DNA of 64,000 nucleotides. Origin: Halopiger aswanensis (GTDB taxonomy: Archaea > Halobacteriota > Halobacteria > Halobacteriales > Natrialbaceae). The notes under the pieces were generated by a model. That model saw nothing but the letters and a program-made list of their open reading frames with translations. It ran no database searches and was not told where the DNA came from. A program made the position numbers and the translations under genes. Location: contig NZ_RAPO01000003.1 of NCBI RefSeq assembly GCF_003610195.1, forward strand, positions 744,001 through 808,000, read 5' to 3'. This document shows, piece by piece, positions 24,803 through 34,174 of the stretch; the stretch's first letter is position 1, and the number at the start of each line of letters is the position of its first letter.

Positions 24803-26401
24803 TTACTGCCGCCGTCGCGGCGACTCGAGTTCGATATCCGCTTCCTCGAGCAGTTCCTCGACCTCCTCGCGTTTCTCCTGGTGTTCCTCGAGGAACTCCC
24901 GCATGAGTTGGGCGGCCTGCTCCTTGCAGTCGCCACAGAGCCGTTCGCCGCCGACGCACTCGTCGTAGACGCGCTTGGCGAACTCGTCGTCGTCGCCGGC
25001 CAGCAGGTAGGCGTAGAGTTCGTAGACGGGACACTCGTCGGCGCGGCCGCCCTTCTCGCGCTGCTCCTCCGCCGTCTCGCGGCCGCCGGTGGTCGCGGCC
25101 TTGACCTTGTCGTAACCGTCCTCGGGATCGTCCAGCAGCGAGATGTGCGAAGCGGGGATCGAGGAAGACATCTTGCCGCCCGTGAGGCCGGTCATAAAGC
25201 GGTGGTAGATCGAGGACGGCGGCTGGAAGCCGTAGCCGCCGTTCTCGACTTCGATCTCGCGGGCCAGTTCCTCGGCCTCGGCGCGCTCGAGGTCGAAGGC
25301 GTCGACGTGGTTCTCGTAGACGCGCTTCTCGCCCTCGACGGCGTCGATCAGCGCCTCGAAGGCCTCGTCGGTCGCGCGCCGGTCGAAGAAGCGGATGCGG
25401 GGCCGCAGCGGTTCCATGCCGCCCTCCTCGAGTTTCGTCAGGACCGAGTCGAGCGTGCTCGCGTCGACCTCGAGGTCGGACAGCGGCGTCTCCTCGAGTT
25501 CCTCGGCGACGTGGGTGCACCGGAGCATGTCGTCGTCGAAATCGGCGGGGTCGAGGCGCTCGTAGAACTCCGCCACGAGGGCGCGCTCCGCGTCCTCGAG
25601 TTCGAAGCTGGCGTACGCCTCCGAGACCTTGAAGAAGCGCATCCGCTCGGCGAGGTCGCGCGCGAACCGGACGTGGGGATCCTGGTCCGGGCCGACCGGG
25701 ATAACCGTCGGCTTGGGTTCCTCGAGTTGCGGGTAGAGGATGTCGGCCATCTGGGTGACGACCGACTGCATGTGCGAGATGTCGGTCTCGCCGTCGAAAC
25801 CGTAGATCGACTGGAACTCGGAGAAGTTGGCGTCGGCGCCCAGCTCGAAGGCCAGATCCTGCAGTTCCCGGTTCGTGGACTGGCGGTAGAGCGTTCCCTC
25901 CTCGGGGTCGAAGCCGAGCGCGAGCAGGGAGAGGAGGTAGTCTCGAGCGTGTTCGTCGATCTCCGCCCAGGACATCCCGCGGGCCGAATTGGCCTCGAGG
26001 TCGGCGATCAGGGCGTAGGCGTCGGCGCCCTGCTGTTGGTGCCAGATGATCTCGTCGAAGACGAGCTTGTGGCCGATGTGGGGGTCGCCGGTGGGCATGA
26101 ACCCCGATAGCACCGCCGCGGGCTCGTCGTTTCGCAGCGCTTCGGCGACGGGGCGGTAGTCGCGGTGGCCGAAGATGACGCCCCGGCGCATCAGGTAGTG
26201 CGGGTGGGGAACCTCGTCCAGTACTTCGTCGAACTCCTCGATGCCGAACTCCTCGAAGAGCTTGCGGTAGTCGGAGACGCTCGAGGAGCCCCACGGGTCG
26301 AGCGCGACGTCGTCCGCGCCTGCAGCCCCTCCGTCCGTCAGCGGTTCTCCTGACTCGGACTCGGAGTCAGTCGACTCCTCGAGTGGATCGTCTCCGGTCA
26401 T
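24803..26401 (-). CDS. trpS: Tryptophanyl-tRNA synthetase
   Basis: A 532-aa class Ic synthetase. The HIGH motif is PHIGH near residue 108 (GFMPTGDPHIGHKL) and the KMSKS loop is GKMSSSIPAS near residue 407. It has an acidic, Ser-rich N-terminal extension of about 40 residues and, near the C-terminus, a Cys pair (CVGGERLCGDC), both common in haloarchaeal TrpRS. It charges tRNA-Trp. The start ATG at 26401 is chosen because the longer open frame upstream is Arg/Pro-rich. It is divergent from moxR with about 135 nt between them. Confidence 0.96.
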   Translation of the reverse strand: MTGDDPLEESTDSESESGEPLTDGGAAGADDVALDPWGSSSVSDYRKLFEEFGIEEFDEVLDEVPHPHYLMRRGVIFGHRDYRPVAEALRNDEPAAVLSGFMPTGDPHIGHKLVFDEIIWHQQQGADAYALIADLEANSARGMSWAEIDEHARDYLLSLLALGFDPEEGTLYRQSTNRELQDLAFELGADANFSEFQSIYGFDGETDISHMQSVVTQMADILYPQLEEPKPTVIPVGPDQDPHVRFARDLAERMRFFKVSEAYASFELEDAERALVAEFYERLDPADFDDDMLRCTHVAEELEETPLSDLEVDASTLDSVLTKLEEGGMEPLRPRIRFFDRRATDEAFEALIDAVEGEKRVYENHVDAFDLERAEAEELAREIEVENGGYGFQPPSSIYHRFMTGLTGGKMSSSIPASHISLLDDPEDGYDKVKAATTGGRETAEEQREKGGRADECPVYELYAYLLAGDDDEFAKRVYDECVGGERLCGDCKEQAAQLMREFLEEHQEKREEVEELLEEADIELESPRRRQ

Positions 26402-26536
26402 TATCGTCGCTTTGGCGCTCGGGTGCGCAAAAGCCTTCGCTTCTCGCCGCTCGATTCGCGCTCGGCGGGGAAGGGCCGGCCGCGGACCGGTCGGATCGCC
26501 AGTATCTTCATGTGACGGCGCCGACAACGACGACCG

Positions 26537-27523
26537 ATGGCAGACGCAGACCCGGATCCGGGCCGCTCGGTCGCCGCCGCCAGCGACACCTGTACCGAAG
26601 TGATCGATCGGATCGGCGACGCGGTGATCACGGACCGCGAGTTCTTAGAAACCGTCCTGACCGCCGCGCTCGCGCGCGGCCACGTCCTGCTCGAGGACGT
26701 CCCCGGAACCGGGAAGACCCTCACCGCGCTAACCTTCGCGCAGGCGCTCGGCCTCGAGTTCTCCCGGATTCAATTCACGCCGGATCTGCTGCCCAACGAC
26801 ATCACCGGCTCGCACGTCTTCAACGAGGCGACCGGGGAGTTCGAGTTCACCGAGGGGCCGGTCTTCGCCAACGTCGTCCTCGCGGACGAGATCAACCGCG
26901 CGCCGCCCAAAACGCAAGCCGCACTGCTCGAGGCGATGGACGAGGGCCAGGTCACCGTCGACGGAACGACCCGGGACCTGCCGGACCCGTTCCTGGTGAT
27001 CGCGACGCAGAACCCGGTCGAGCAGGAGGGCACCTTCGAACTGCCCGAGGCCCAGCGCGACCGCTTCATGGTCAAGAGTTCGATCGGCTACCCCGAGCGC
27101 GAGGGCGAACTCGAGTTGATCGAGCGCCGGAGCCAGCGAGATACCAAGATGCCCTCCGTCGAGCCGGTCCTCGAGACGGCCGGCGTCCGCCGATTGCAGA
27201 ACGTCCCCGAGCGGATCACGATGGCCCGCGAGGTCCGCGAGTACCTCGTGGATCTCGCGCGGGCGACCCGGGCAGACGACCGCGTCGATATCGGCATCTC
27301 GCCGCGCGGGATCCAGCGCTACTACGAGGCGGCTCGAGCGCGGGCAGCGATCGAGGGCCGCGAGTACGTCGCCCCTGACGACGTCAAGCGGATCGCCGTC
27401 CCGGTCATGCAACACCGGCTCGTGCTGACGACCGACGCGCAGATCGAGGGCGTCGACGGCGCGACCGTCGTCCGGGATGTGCTCGAGCGGGTCGAGGTGC
27501 CGGCCGTCGAGCCGTCGCGGTAG
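26537..27523 (+). CDS. MoxR-family AAA+ ATPase
   Basis: A 328-aa AAA+ chaperone-like ATPase. Walker A is PGTGKT (56-61) and Walker B is VVLADEIN (113-120). The MoxR signatures PDLLPNDITGSHVFN and PVEQEGTFELPEAQRDRF are present, followed by the C-terminal lid domain. MoxR proteins act with DUF58/VWA proteins to insert cofactors or assemble complexes. Here the DUF58 gene lies in the opposite-strand operon that converges on this gene, only 28 nt away at the 3' end. Confidence 0.94.
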   Translation: MADADPDPGRSVAAASDTCTEVIDRIGDAVITDREFLETVLTAALARGHVLLEDVPGTGKTLTALTFAQALGLEFSRIQFTPDLLPNDITGSHVFNEATGEFEFTEGPVFANVVLADEINRAPPKTQAALLEAMDEGQVTVDGTTRDLPDPFLVIATQNPVEQEGTFELPEAQRDRFMVKSSIGYPEREGELELIERRSQRDTKMPSVEPVLETAGVRRLQNVPERITMAREVREYLVDLARATRADDRVDIGISPRGIQRYYEAARARAAIEGREYVAPDDVKRIAVPVMQHRLVLTTDAQIEGVDGATVVRDVLERVEVPAVEPSR

Positions 27524-27551
27524 TCGGGTTTCTTCTCGAGCGCCGGCGGAG

Positions 27552-29261
27552 TTAGTCATCGTCCGCCGCCGCTGCAGCGGCCGTCGCCCGCCGCTTGAGC
27601 ACGATCAGCGCCGCGAGCAGCGCGACGGTGAGACAGATGACGATCGTCGCGCCGGTTCGGACCGTCGCGCGCTCGAGGACGGCGGTGAAGCCGAGCGCGA
27701 GCGCGATGCCGACGATCCCGACGACGACGGCGCCGGTCGCGTGTGCGACCGCCGGCCGGAGAACGCTCGGCTCGCGGCCCAGTTCCTCGGTGATCGAGAC
27801 GCCGTAGACCGCGCTGTCCCAGGCGACGAGCGCACACGCGACGACGGCGCTAACGACCGGGGTCGACGCGCCGGCGACCGCCGCGGCGATCGCCCCGCCG
27901 ACGAGCGCGCCGGCCGCCAGCGATCCCGGTGCGCCCCGATCCGGCAGCAGTCGGAGGGAGCCGAGCAACCAGATCGCGACGAAGAGCGTTCCGGCGGCGC
28001 TGACGACGCCCGCGATCACGATAGCGACGATCGCGATACCCTCCGGCGGCGCGAGCAGCGAGGCGAGTTCCTGCGGCGCCATTGCACCGAGTCCCGGGAC
28101 GGGAAGCGGCTCCCCCTCGGCTGCGATCGCTTCGAGTTCCGGCCGGAGCAGTTCGTCAAACGCCCGCGGGTAGCCCACCAGCACGAGCAGCGAAACGATC
28201 GCGCCGCCGGTCAGTACCGGCAGCCACCTGACGGCGGGATGGTACCGGAGTCGGTAGAGGCCGGGCAGCCGCGAGACCAAGAGTGCTGCGACCAGAACGC
28301 CGATCCCGGCGACGAACGCGACGCGCGGTCCCGTCGCCATCCCGAGCGGCACGACGGTCGACTCGAGTAACGGGTACACCTCCCGGATGTACGGCTCGTC
28401 GGTCGCCCGCGAAAGCGCGGCGGTGATCGTTAGCGCACCGCTGACCAGCAGGACGGTCCAGCCGGCCCAGCCGGCTCGCGACGCGAGCCGTCGAATTCGC
28501 CAGCGGACGTCCGCGCGTCGATCACGGGGTAACAACTCCGGGATCGGCAGCCGCGGCAGGACGAAGTATACGGTCCAGAGCAGGGCGACGAGCGACGCGA
28601 CGAACGTCGCGATGCCAACCGCCGTGCTTTCGGGCGAGAACAGGTGCGCGAGCTCGAGGCCGCTCTCGCTTGCGGCCGGTCCGGTCCCCGTCTCCGCCCC
28701 CCTGGCGCCCGCGAACGGAACGATCTCGCGAACTCGCCGTCGAACCGGCGGGAGGTGGAACCCGCCCACGACCGCGAGCGGAAGCGTCGTGGCGACGGCG
28801 ACCGGGATCGCCGACCGAACCGCGCGGTCGCCGATCGCGCCCGTAACGGTCGCCGTCGCGCCGAACGCCGCCAGCCCGATCGCGACGACGACGCCGACGC
28901 GGGTCGCGATTTCGCTCGGACCCGCACCGGTGCCGACGGTAGTCGCCGCCTCGAGACCGGCCGCCGCCGCGATCCCGAGCGCCGCGAACACGACGAGGCA
29001 GCTCCCGAGGGCGCGGCCGCCGGGCGTCCGCCGCTTCGTCGCCGTCACCGTGCCCGTCAGGAGACAGCCGGCCGCGACGGCGGCGATCGCCGGAACGAGT
29101 GCGTCGATGCCGATCGCAAGCGCGAGTGCGCCGGCCAGCGTCGCGAGGATCGTCGTCAGCGCGGTCACCGGCGCGCTGGTCGTCTCAGGGGCGCCGGCAG
29201 GAGAGGGATCTCGGCGCGTCGGTGCGGTCGTCTCCGGCGGCTCGCCGATATCGCTCGCCAT
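27552..29261 (-). CDS. Multi-TM membrane protein of a MoxR/DUF58 locus
   Basis: A 569-aa integral membrane protein with about twelve to fourteen hydrophobic helices and a short Thr/Pro-rich N-terminus (MASDIGEPPETT). I associate it with an uncharacterised haloarchaeal family that sits beside DUF58 genes; no catalytic motif is visible. Its ATG overlaps the stop of the DUF58 gene (TGATG), so it is the last gene of a coupled four-gene operon. It may be the membrane platform of the complex that MoxR acts on; this is inference. Confidence 0.75.
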   Translation of the reverse strand: MASDIGEPPETTAPTRRDPSPAGAPETTSAPVTALTTILATLAGALALAIGIDALVPAIAAVAAGCLLTGTVTATKRRTPGGRALGSCLVVFAALGIAAAAGLEAATTVGTGAGPSEIATRVGVVVAIGLAAFGATATVTGAIGDRAVRSAIPVAVATTLPLAVVGGFHLPPVRRRVREIVPFAGARGAETGTGPAASESGLELAHLFSPESTAVGIATFVASLVALLWTVYFVLPRLPIPELLPRDRRADVRWRIRRLASRAGWAGWTVLLVSGALTITAALSRATDEPYIREVYPLLESTVVPLGMATGPRVAFVAGIGVLVAALLVSRLPGLYRLRYHPAVRWLPVLTGGAIVSLLVLVGYPRAFDELLRPELEAIAAEGEPLPVPGLGAMAPQELASLLAPPEGIAIVAIVIAGVVSAAGTLFVAIWLLGSLRLLPDRGAPGSLAAGALVGGAIAAAVAGASTPVVSAVVACALVAWDSAVYGVSITEELGREPSVLRPAVAHATGAVVVGIVGIALALGFTAVLERATVRTGATIVICLTVALLAALIVLKRRATAAAAAADDD

Positions 29262-30676
29262 CAGCGGATCACCTCCCCGAAGCCGCGGCCGAGGGCGCCG
29301 GCCAGCGGCGTTTCCGGATCCCAGTCCGCGATCGGCACGTCGAGCCGGCGCAGGCGCTCGAGGCGAGCCTGTCGCCGGATCGCGGCCAGCCGCGCTCCGA
29401 CGGCGTCGGCGTCGGTGACGGCCGGCGAGATCACCGCCGCACTGTACCCTCGACGGCGGAATTCGGCCGTGAGGTCGACGATCTCGTCGTCGACGGCGGG
29501 CGTACAGACCACGAGCTGGGCGGTGGCGGGCAGCAGCGCCTCGAGGTGGTCGACGTCGGCTGCGGCGCCTCCCTCGGGGCCGCCGTCGGCGCGAGCCGCG
29601 CTCGAGTCCGAGCCGGCGCCGGGAGAGCGCGCTCGCGCCGCCGACGCGTCGCCGTTCGATGTCGACTCGCCGCTCGACCCGTCGGCACCGCTGCCGCGGG
29701 CAGCGACGGCGTCGCAAACTCGCGCGACCCGACCGCCGACGTCGACGCCGGTGCCGGGCTTCACGTACGCCGGCGGACCGGTGTAGACGCCGGGCGTGCG
29801 GCCCCGAACGCTGAGGCCGACGATGCCGACGTTGTGGCCCACCTCGAGCAACGCACTGGCGGTCACGACGCCGGCGTAGGCGGCGAGCGTGATGCCGTCG
29901 GGCCGCCCGCGGGCCGGCGCGACGCCCGCAACGTCGCGGCCGTCCACGATGACGACGACGTTCGTCGCTTCCTGCTCGCGGTAGAGCACGGTGCCGAGTT
30001 CGCCGGTGCGGGCGTAGCGGCGCCAGTCGATCCGGCTCAGCGGGTCGCCCTGCTGGTAGTCCCGAGTAGAGTGGAACTCGTATCCTGCGCCGCCGCTGTC
30101 GCTGGCGACGGCGCCCGTGACGGCGATCGTGTCCCGGTGGAGCGGGAGGCCGTCCAGCGGGATCGTACACTCGAGTTCCGTGTCGCCGTCGGCGGGGAGT
30201 TTGTCATTCGCGACGGCCGTCGCACTCAGGCTCCGCAGGCGGATCCAGGTCGCATCGAAGACGTAGGTTCCGCGCCGCGGCTGGATCGCGTACTCGAGTT
30301 CGATCTCCTCGCCGGCCCGCAGCGTCGTTGCGCCGCGCGCGTCCCCGTCGATGACGTCGAGGTTCTCCGGTACGCCGTCGACGATCCGTACGTCGGGCAG
30401 CGTTCGGTCGGATTCGTTCCGCACCGTCAGCGTGACCTCGACGCGCTCGCCGGGCAGCGGCGTCCGCGGCGCACAGTCGCGCTCGAGGGCGATCGCCGCC
30501 GACGGATCGGGCGCCGAGGAAAGCGCCGCGTAGCCCAGGTACGTCACGGGGACGATCGCGGCGATCAGCAGCGACGCCGAACCGACCACGGCGCCGGCGG
30601 CCGCGAGGACGAGCGAGGCGACGACGCCGGAGTGCCACCGGGTGACGCGACGGACGCGCGGGTGCTGCTTACGCAT
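29261..30676 (-). CDS. DUF58 (VWA-related) protein
   Basis: A 471-aa protein with two TM helices near the N-terminus (about 15-55), a beta-rich domain (ERVEVTLTVRNESDRTLPDV) and the DUF58 core with its signature QGDPLSRIDWRRYARTGEL followed by VVIVDGRDVAGVA, a VWA-like strand. An acidic disordered insert lies around residues 350-390. The start at 30676 has GGAGG six bases upstream and overlaps the preceding gene by eight bases; the alternative ATG at 30703 would overlap by 35 bases. It is the expected partner of MoxR ATPases. Confidence 0.88.
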   Translation of the reverse strand: MRKQHPRVRRVTRWHSGVVASLVLAAAGAVVGSASLLIAAIVPVTYLGYAALSSAPDPSAAIALERDCAPRTPLPGERVEVTLTVRNESDRTLPDVRIVDGVPENLDVIDGDARGATTLRAGEEIELEYAIQPRRGTYVFDATWIRLRSLSATAVANDKLPADGDTELECTIPLDGLPLHRDTIAVTGAVASDSGGAGYEFHSTRDYQQGDPLSRIDWRRYARTGELGTVLYREQEATNVVVIVDGRDVAGVAPARGRPDGITLAAYAGVVTASALLEVGHNVGIVGLSVRGRTPGVYTGPPAYVKPGTGVDVGGRVARVCDAVAARGSGADGSSGESTSNGDASAARARSPGAGSDSSAARADGGPEGGAAADVDHLEALLPATAQLVVCTPAVDDEIVDLTAEFRRRGYSAAVISPAVTDADAVGARLAAIRRQARLERLRRLDVPIADWDPETPLAGALGRGFGEVIR

Positions 30677-31457
30677 CGTCTCCCTCCGGTTCGGCGGTTG
30701 CACCGGTTGCAGCGCCGCCGTCAGTATCGATACTTCCCCCGCCGTTCGTCTGCGTTGTCGGATTCATCGTCGCCGAACTCGCATCGTCGTCCGATCGCTC
30801 CGTATTGAATTCTCCCTCCGCCGCGTACCGTTCCATCTCTTCGAGCGTCCGCTCGAGGCGCCGCTGGAACGTCCGGCCGGGGAACAGCCACCGCCGCAGT
30901 CGGTGCCCGAGCGAGAGCGTCCCGGCGGACTCGTCGCCGAGGAAGACCGCGGCGATCCGGTCGTCGGTCCACTCGCCGCGTCGGATCCGCTCGTCCGCGG
31001 CGTCGCTCGAGTAGCCCTTCGCGGTCTCGACGGCCCGGAGCGACTCGCGCAGGTCCGCGACGACCGCGTTCGTGTTGGCCCGATTCCCTCGCTTCAGCGC
31101 GTCGATCGTCCGGTCGACGCGTTCGGTCGTCAGTTCGCCGACGACGTCGACGCCGGTCCCGGCGTTATCACCGCGCTCGTCGCCGGCGGCCGCCGCTACC
31201 GACGCGTCGGGCTCGTCGGCTCGAACGTCCGTCGCGCCGGAGAAGTACGTGCGCCAGAGGCCGAACAGTCCGATCGCGGCCGCGGTTCCGATAAGCACGT
31301 GCTGCCGATCGACAGTCTCCTCGACCGTCGCGACGGCCTCGAGCGCATCAGGCGGGAGTGCCGACGGCGCGGTCGCCAGCACGGCGCCGATACCCAAGGC
31401 TGCCAGCATCACGAGGACGAGAAGAACGTTCGTCTTGGAGTAGCTGGACCCGCTCAT
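30669..31457 (-). CDS. Two-TM uncharacterised protein of the DUF58 operon
   Basis: A 262-aa protein with a hydrophobic helix at about 9-28 and another at 55-68, then a helical soluble region (VDRTIDALKRGNRANTNAVVADLRESLRAVE ... GEWTDDRIAAVFLGD) and a Gly/Thr/Asp-rich disordered tail. I associate it with small membrane-anchored proteins found only next to haloarchaeal DUF58 genes, with unknown function. The start codon overlaps the stop of the upstream gene by four bases (ATGA). Confidence 0.75.
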   Translation of the reverse strand: MSGSSYSKTNVLLVLVMLAALGIGAVLATAPSALPPDALEAVATVEETVDRQHVLIGTAAAIGLFGLWRTYFSGATDVRADEPDASVAAAAGDERGDNAGTGVDVVGELTTERVDRTIDALKRGNRANTNAVVADLRESLRAVETAKGYSSDAADERIRRGEWTDDRIAAVFLGDESAGTLSLGHRLRRWLFPGRTFQRRLERTLEEMERYAAEGEFNTERSDDDASSATMNPTTQTNGGGSIDTDGGAATGATAEPEGDDA

Positions 31458-34051
31458 GGCCGATCACCGCCGTTTTCGCCATCGTTCTCGTCTTCGGTAT
31501 CGTCAGCGGTAGTGTCGTCGCCGTCCGTCACCGACCGCACCGCGGATCGCACGCGCTCGAGGCGGTCGTCGGACGGCGCGGTCTCCCCGTACTCGCTGTC
31601 CCGGAAGGCGTCGACGACCGTCCGAACCGGCGGTTCGGGGAATCCCTTCTCGACCGCGTACCGGCCGACTTCGCCCGGCGTCTTCGTTCGAAGGCGAGGC
31701 GGCCGCACCAGTCGCACGAACTCCGCCCAGAGTTCCCGGAGCGTCCGAACGTCCTCGTCCGTTTCCTCGTCGCCGGCCGCAGCCGTCCCGTCGGTGCCGG
31801 TAACGGCCTCGCTGACGTCGTCGGCGCGCTCCCTCGAGGAGCGCAACAGGGACCGAATCGCGTCGCGGAGGTATCGGTACAGTCGAATCGGGTGAAGCGC
31901 CGAAAGCGCCGCCAACCCCTTCGTGGCGAGTTCGCCGGGCAGCTCGACGAGCCAGCGGCCGGCCCGCTCGAGCGCGCGAGCGACCGCGCGGGCGCGATCG
32001 ACGATCCAGTAGCCCAGCGACTCGAGGGAGCGGGCGAGCCGGACGATGGCGTCGACGGTCCGCCGGCCGAGCGTCCGGAGGGCGTCGCCGAGCCGCTGAA
32101 GCAGGCTCGCCGGCGAGGGCAGCGAGCGGACGCGGTCGCCCACTCCATATCGTGCGGAGAGTCGCCAGAAGAGCAGCAAGCCACCGACGACGGCCAGTGC
32201 CAGCAGCGCGGCGTTCCGGTAGAGCCCGTCGACGGTGGTCGTCGCGCGTGCGCCCTCGTACGTCGCGGCGATCGTCGCCTCGTTCGCGAGCGGCAATCCG
32301 ACGGTCGCCGTCCCGTCCGCGCCGGTCGTCGCCGCGGCGGCGCCGTCGACGAGAATCGTCGCGTTCGCGACCGACTCGTTTCCGTACTCGAGTCGCGCGT
32401 CGACCGGCCGACCGGGCAGCGGGAAGCGGTCCTCGACCGTCAGCGACAGCGTTTCGACCGTGACCGTTCGCTCGGCCCGGATCTCGCCGCGCTCGACGGC
32501 GATCGTCGCGTTCCCCGGGGTCTCGGGAACGGGAACCACCGCCGCGCCGTCGTCCCCGGTCGTGCCGTACTCCTCGCCGTCGATCGAGACGGCCCCCTGC
32601 GGGATCGGGTTGCCGTCGACGGTGGCGACGACGGTGACGTTCGTCCCGGCGATCGGAGCTCCGTCGATCGTCAGCTCCGTCTCGGGGTTCATCTCCACCG
32701 TCGTTTGCGCTCCGTTTCCGGTCTCGCTCTCGTTTCCGTCCTCGGTCTGCGAGTCTTGCGCCGCCGAAAGCGGCATTGCCACGGTACCGTGGAACTGCCG
32801 AGACGCGTCGAGTCCCGGCAGCGTCGGTCCCGAAATCGAGGCGGAGCCGCGAGCCGTCGTCGTCTCCGTTTCCGTCGGGGACACCTCGGCCCGCACCTCG
32901 AGGGTTTCCGTGTACGGCACCTCGCCGGTAACCGTTCCGTCCGCGTCGGTCGTTCCGATCCGCTCGTCGTTGAAGTAGACGGTGGCGTCCTCGACCGGGT
33001 CGCCGTCGCCGGTGACGGTGACCTCGACCGTCGAGCCGGGGGTCGGCTGTTCGTCGAACGAGATGTCGTACGACGTCCCGTCCTCGTCGCCGGTTTCGTC
33101 GTCGCTCGAGTCCTCCGTGTCTTCGCCGTTTTCGCTTTCGTCGCCGTCGCCTGACTCCTGTCCACCACTCCCGCTCTCACTGTCACTCTCGCTCGAGCCG
33201 TCGCCACTACCCGTATCCCCGTCTCCGCCGCCGTCTTGCGACGGAGAAGACGAGTCGCCGTCTCCGGTGGTACTTTCGTCCCCGTCCGCGCTACCGTCGC
33301 CGGTGGATTCGCCGCTTCCGTCGCCGTCGCCCGTTTCGGTGCCCGTGCCGTCGGTCTGCTCGCCGCTCGAGCCACTGATGCCGTCACCCGACGTCGTCCC
33401 GTCGGCGGGCGATCCCCGGCCGTCGGTCGACGTTCCGTCGGATCGGCCGCCGGGCTCTTCGGCCGTTCCATCGCCAGGCGATCCGGTGGTTCCGTCGCCG
33501 GATCCCGTGCCGAACTCTCCCTGAGACGGCTCACCGGTTCCCTCCCCGTCGGCGGAACCCGTTTCCGAGCCGGAGCCGGATCGGCCGCCGGCCGTTCCGT
33601 CCTGCTGGCCGTCGCCAGCGTCGCCGACTTCGGATCCGGAATCGGAACCGGACTCGGCGTCCGTACCGGTGCCAGAACCGGCACCGGAACCGGCCCCCGA
33701 CCCGCCGGCGCCGTCACCCGTTTCCCCCGGCTGGTCACCACCCGTTCCGGAGTCGGTTCCGTCGGCACTGCCGGCTGCATCGGAGCCTAACTGGTGATCG
33801 CCGGCGCCGCCACCGCCGTCCCCACCGCTGCCGAGTTGTAGTAACCCGCTCGAGCCCTCCTCACCGGCCGGCTGCGCTGGTCCCTGTCCCTGGAACCCGA
33901 CGCCGCCGAGCGGCGGGATCGTGACCGCCGCAAGCGCCAGAATCGCCGCGGCGACGAGGACGAGCGCGACCTGCCCCCAGTCGGGACCGGTCGCGGCTGC
34001 GGTGCTCGAGTCGACTGACTCGTCGCCCGCGTCCGTCGATCCTGATCCCAT
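31454..34051 (-). CDS. Large anchored protein with SGD-rich linker, Ig-like repeats and C-terminal cytoplasmic domain (DUF4129-like)
   Basis: An 865-aa protein opening the DUF58 operon. TM1 is at about 28-48. Residues about 60-335 are almost only Gly, Ser, Asp, Thr and Glu, with repeated GDG/SGD/TGS units. Two or three carboxypeptidase-regulatory-like beta domains follow (PGSTVEVTVTGDGDPVEDAT; IAGTNVTVVATVDGNPIPQG). A second TM (AALLALAVVGGLLLFW) leads to a basic helical part and a conserved cytoplasmic end (LRELWAEFVRLV ... TPGEVGRYAVEKGFPEPPV) like the DUF4129 C-terminus. The ATG at 34051 has GGAG six bases upstream and a TATA-like box (ATATTTTTATG) about 45 nt upstream. Confidence 0.8.
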   Translation of the reverse strand: MGSGSTDAGDESVDSSTAAATGPDWGQVALVLVAAAILALAAVTIPPLGGVGFQGQGPAQPAGEEGSSGLLQLGSGGDGGGGAGDHQLGSDAAGSADGTDSGTGGDQPGETGDGAGGSGAGSGAGSGTGTDAESGSDSGSEVGDAGDGQQDGTAGGRSGSGSETGSADGEGTGEPSQGEFGTGSGDGTTGSPGDGTAEEPGGRSDGTSTDGRGSPADGTTSGDGISGSSGEQTDGTGTETGDGDGSGESTGDGSADGDESTTGDGDSSSPSQDGGGDGDTGSGDGSSESDSESGSGGQESGDGDESENGEDTEDSSDDETGDEDGTSYDISFDEQPTPGSTVEVTVTGDGDPVEDATVYFNDERIGTTDADGTVTGEVPYTETLEVRAEVSPTETETTTARGSASISGPTLPGLDASRQFHGTVAMPLSAAQDSQTEDGNESETGNGAQTTVEMNPETELTIDGAPIAGTNVTVVATVDGNPIPQGAVSIDGEEYGTTGDDGAAVVPVPETPGNATIAVERGEIRAERTVTVETLSLTVEDRFPLPGRPVDARLEYGNESVANATILVDGAAAATTGADGTATVGLPLANEATIAATYEGARATTTVDGLYRNAALLALAVVGGLLLFWRLSARYGVGDRVRSLPSPASLLQRLGDALRTLGRRTVDAIVRLARSLESLGYWIVDRARAVARALERAGRWLVELPGELATKGLAALSALHPIRLYRYLRDAIRSLLRSSRERADDVSEAVTGTDGTAAAGDEETDEDVRTLRELWAEFVRLVRPPRLRTKTPGEVGRYAVEKGFPEPPVRTVVDAFRDSEYGETAPSDDRLERVRSAVRSVTDGDDTTADDTEDENDGENGGDRP

Positions 34052-34174
34052 CCGAAACTCCCGTATCGGACCCACCTAATTCCCGGATACCCATAAAAAT
34101 ATGCAGCGATAGCCGCTCTGCCGGCCACAACGCTTAGGTGACGGCTCCCCTCGCTCGACGCGGGGCGACTGCGC

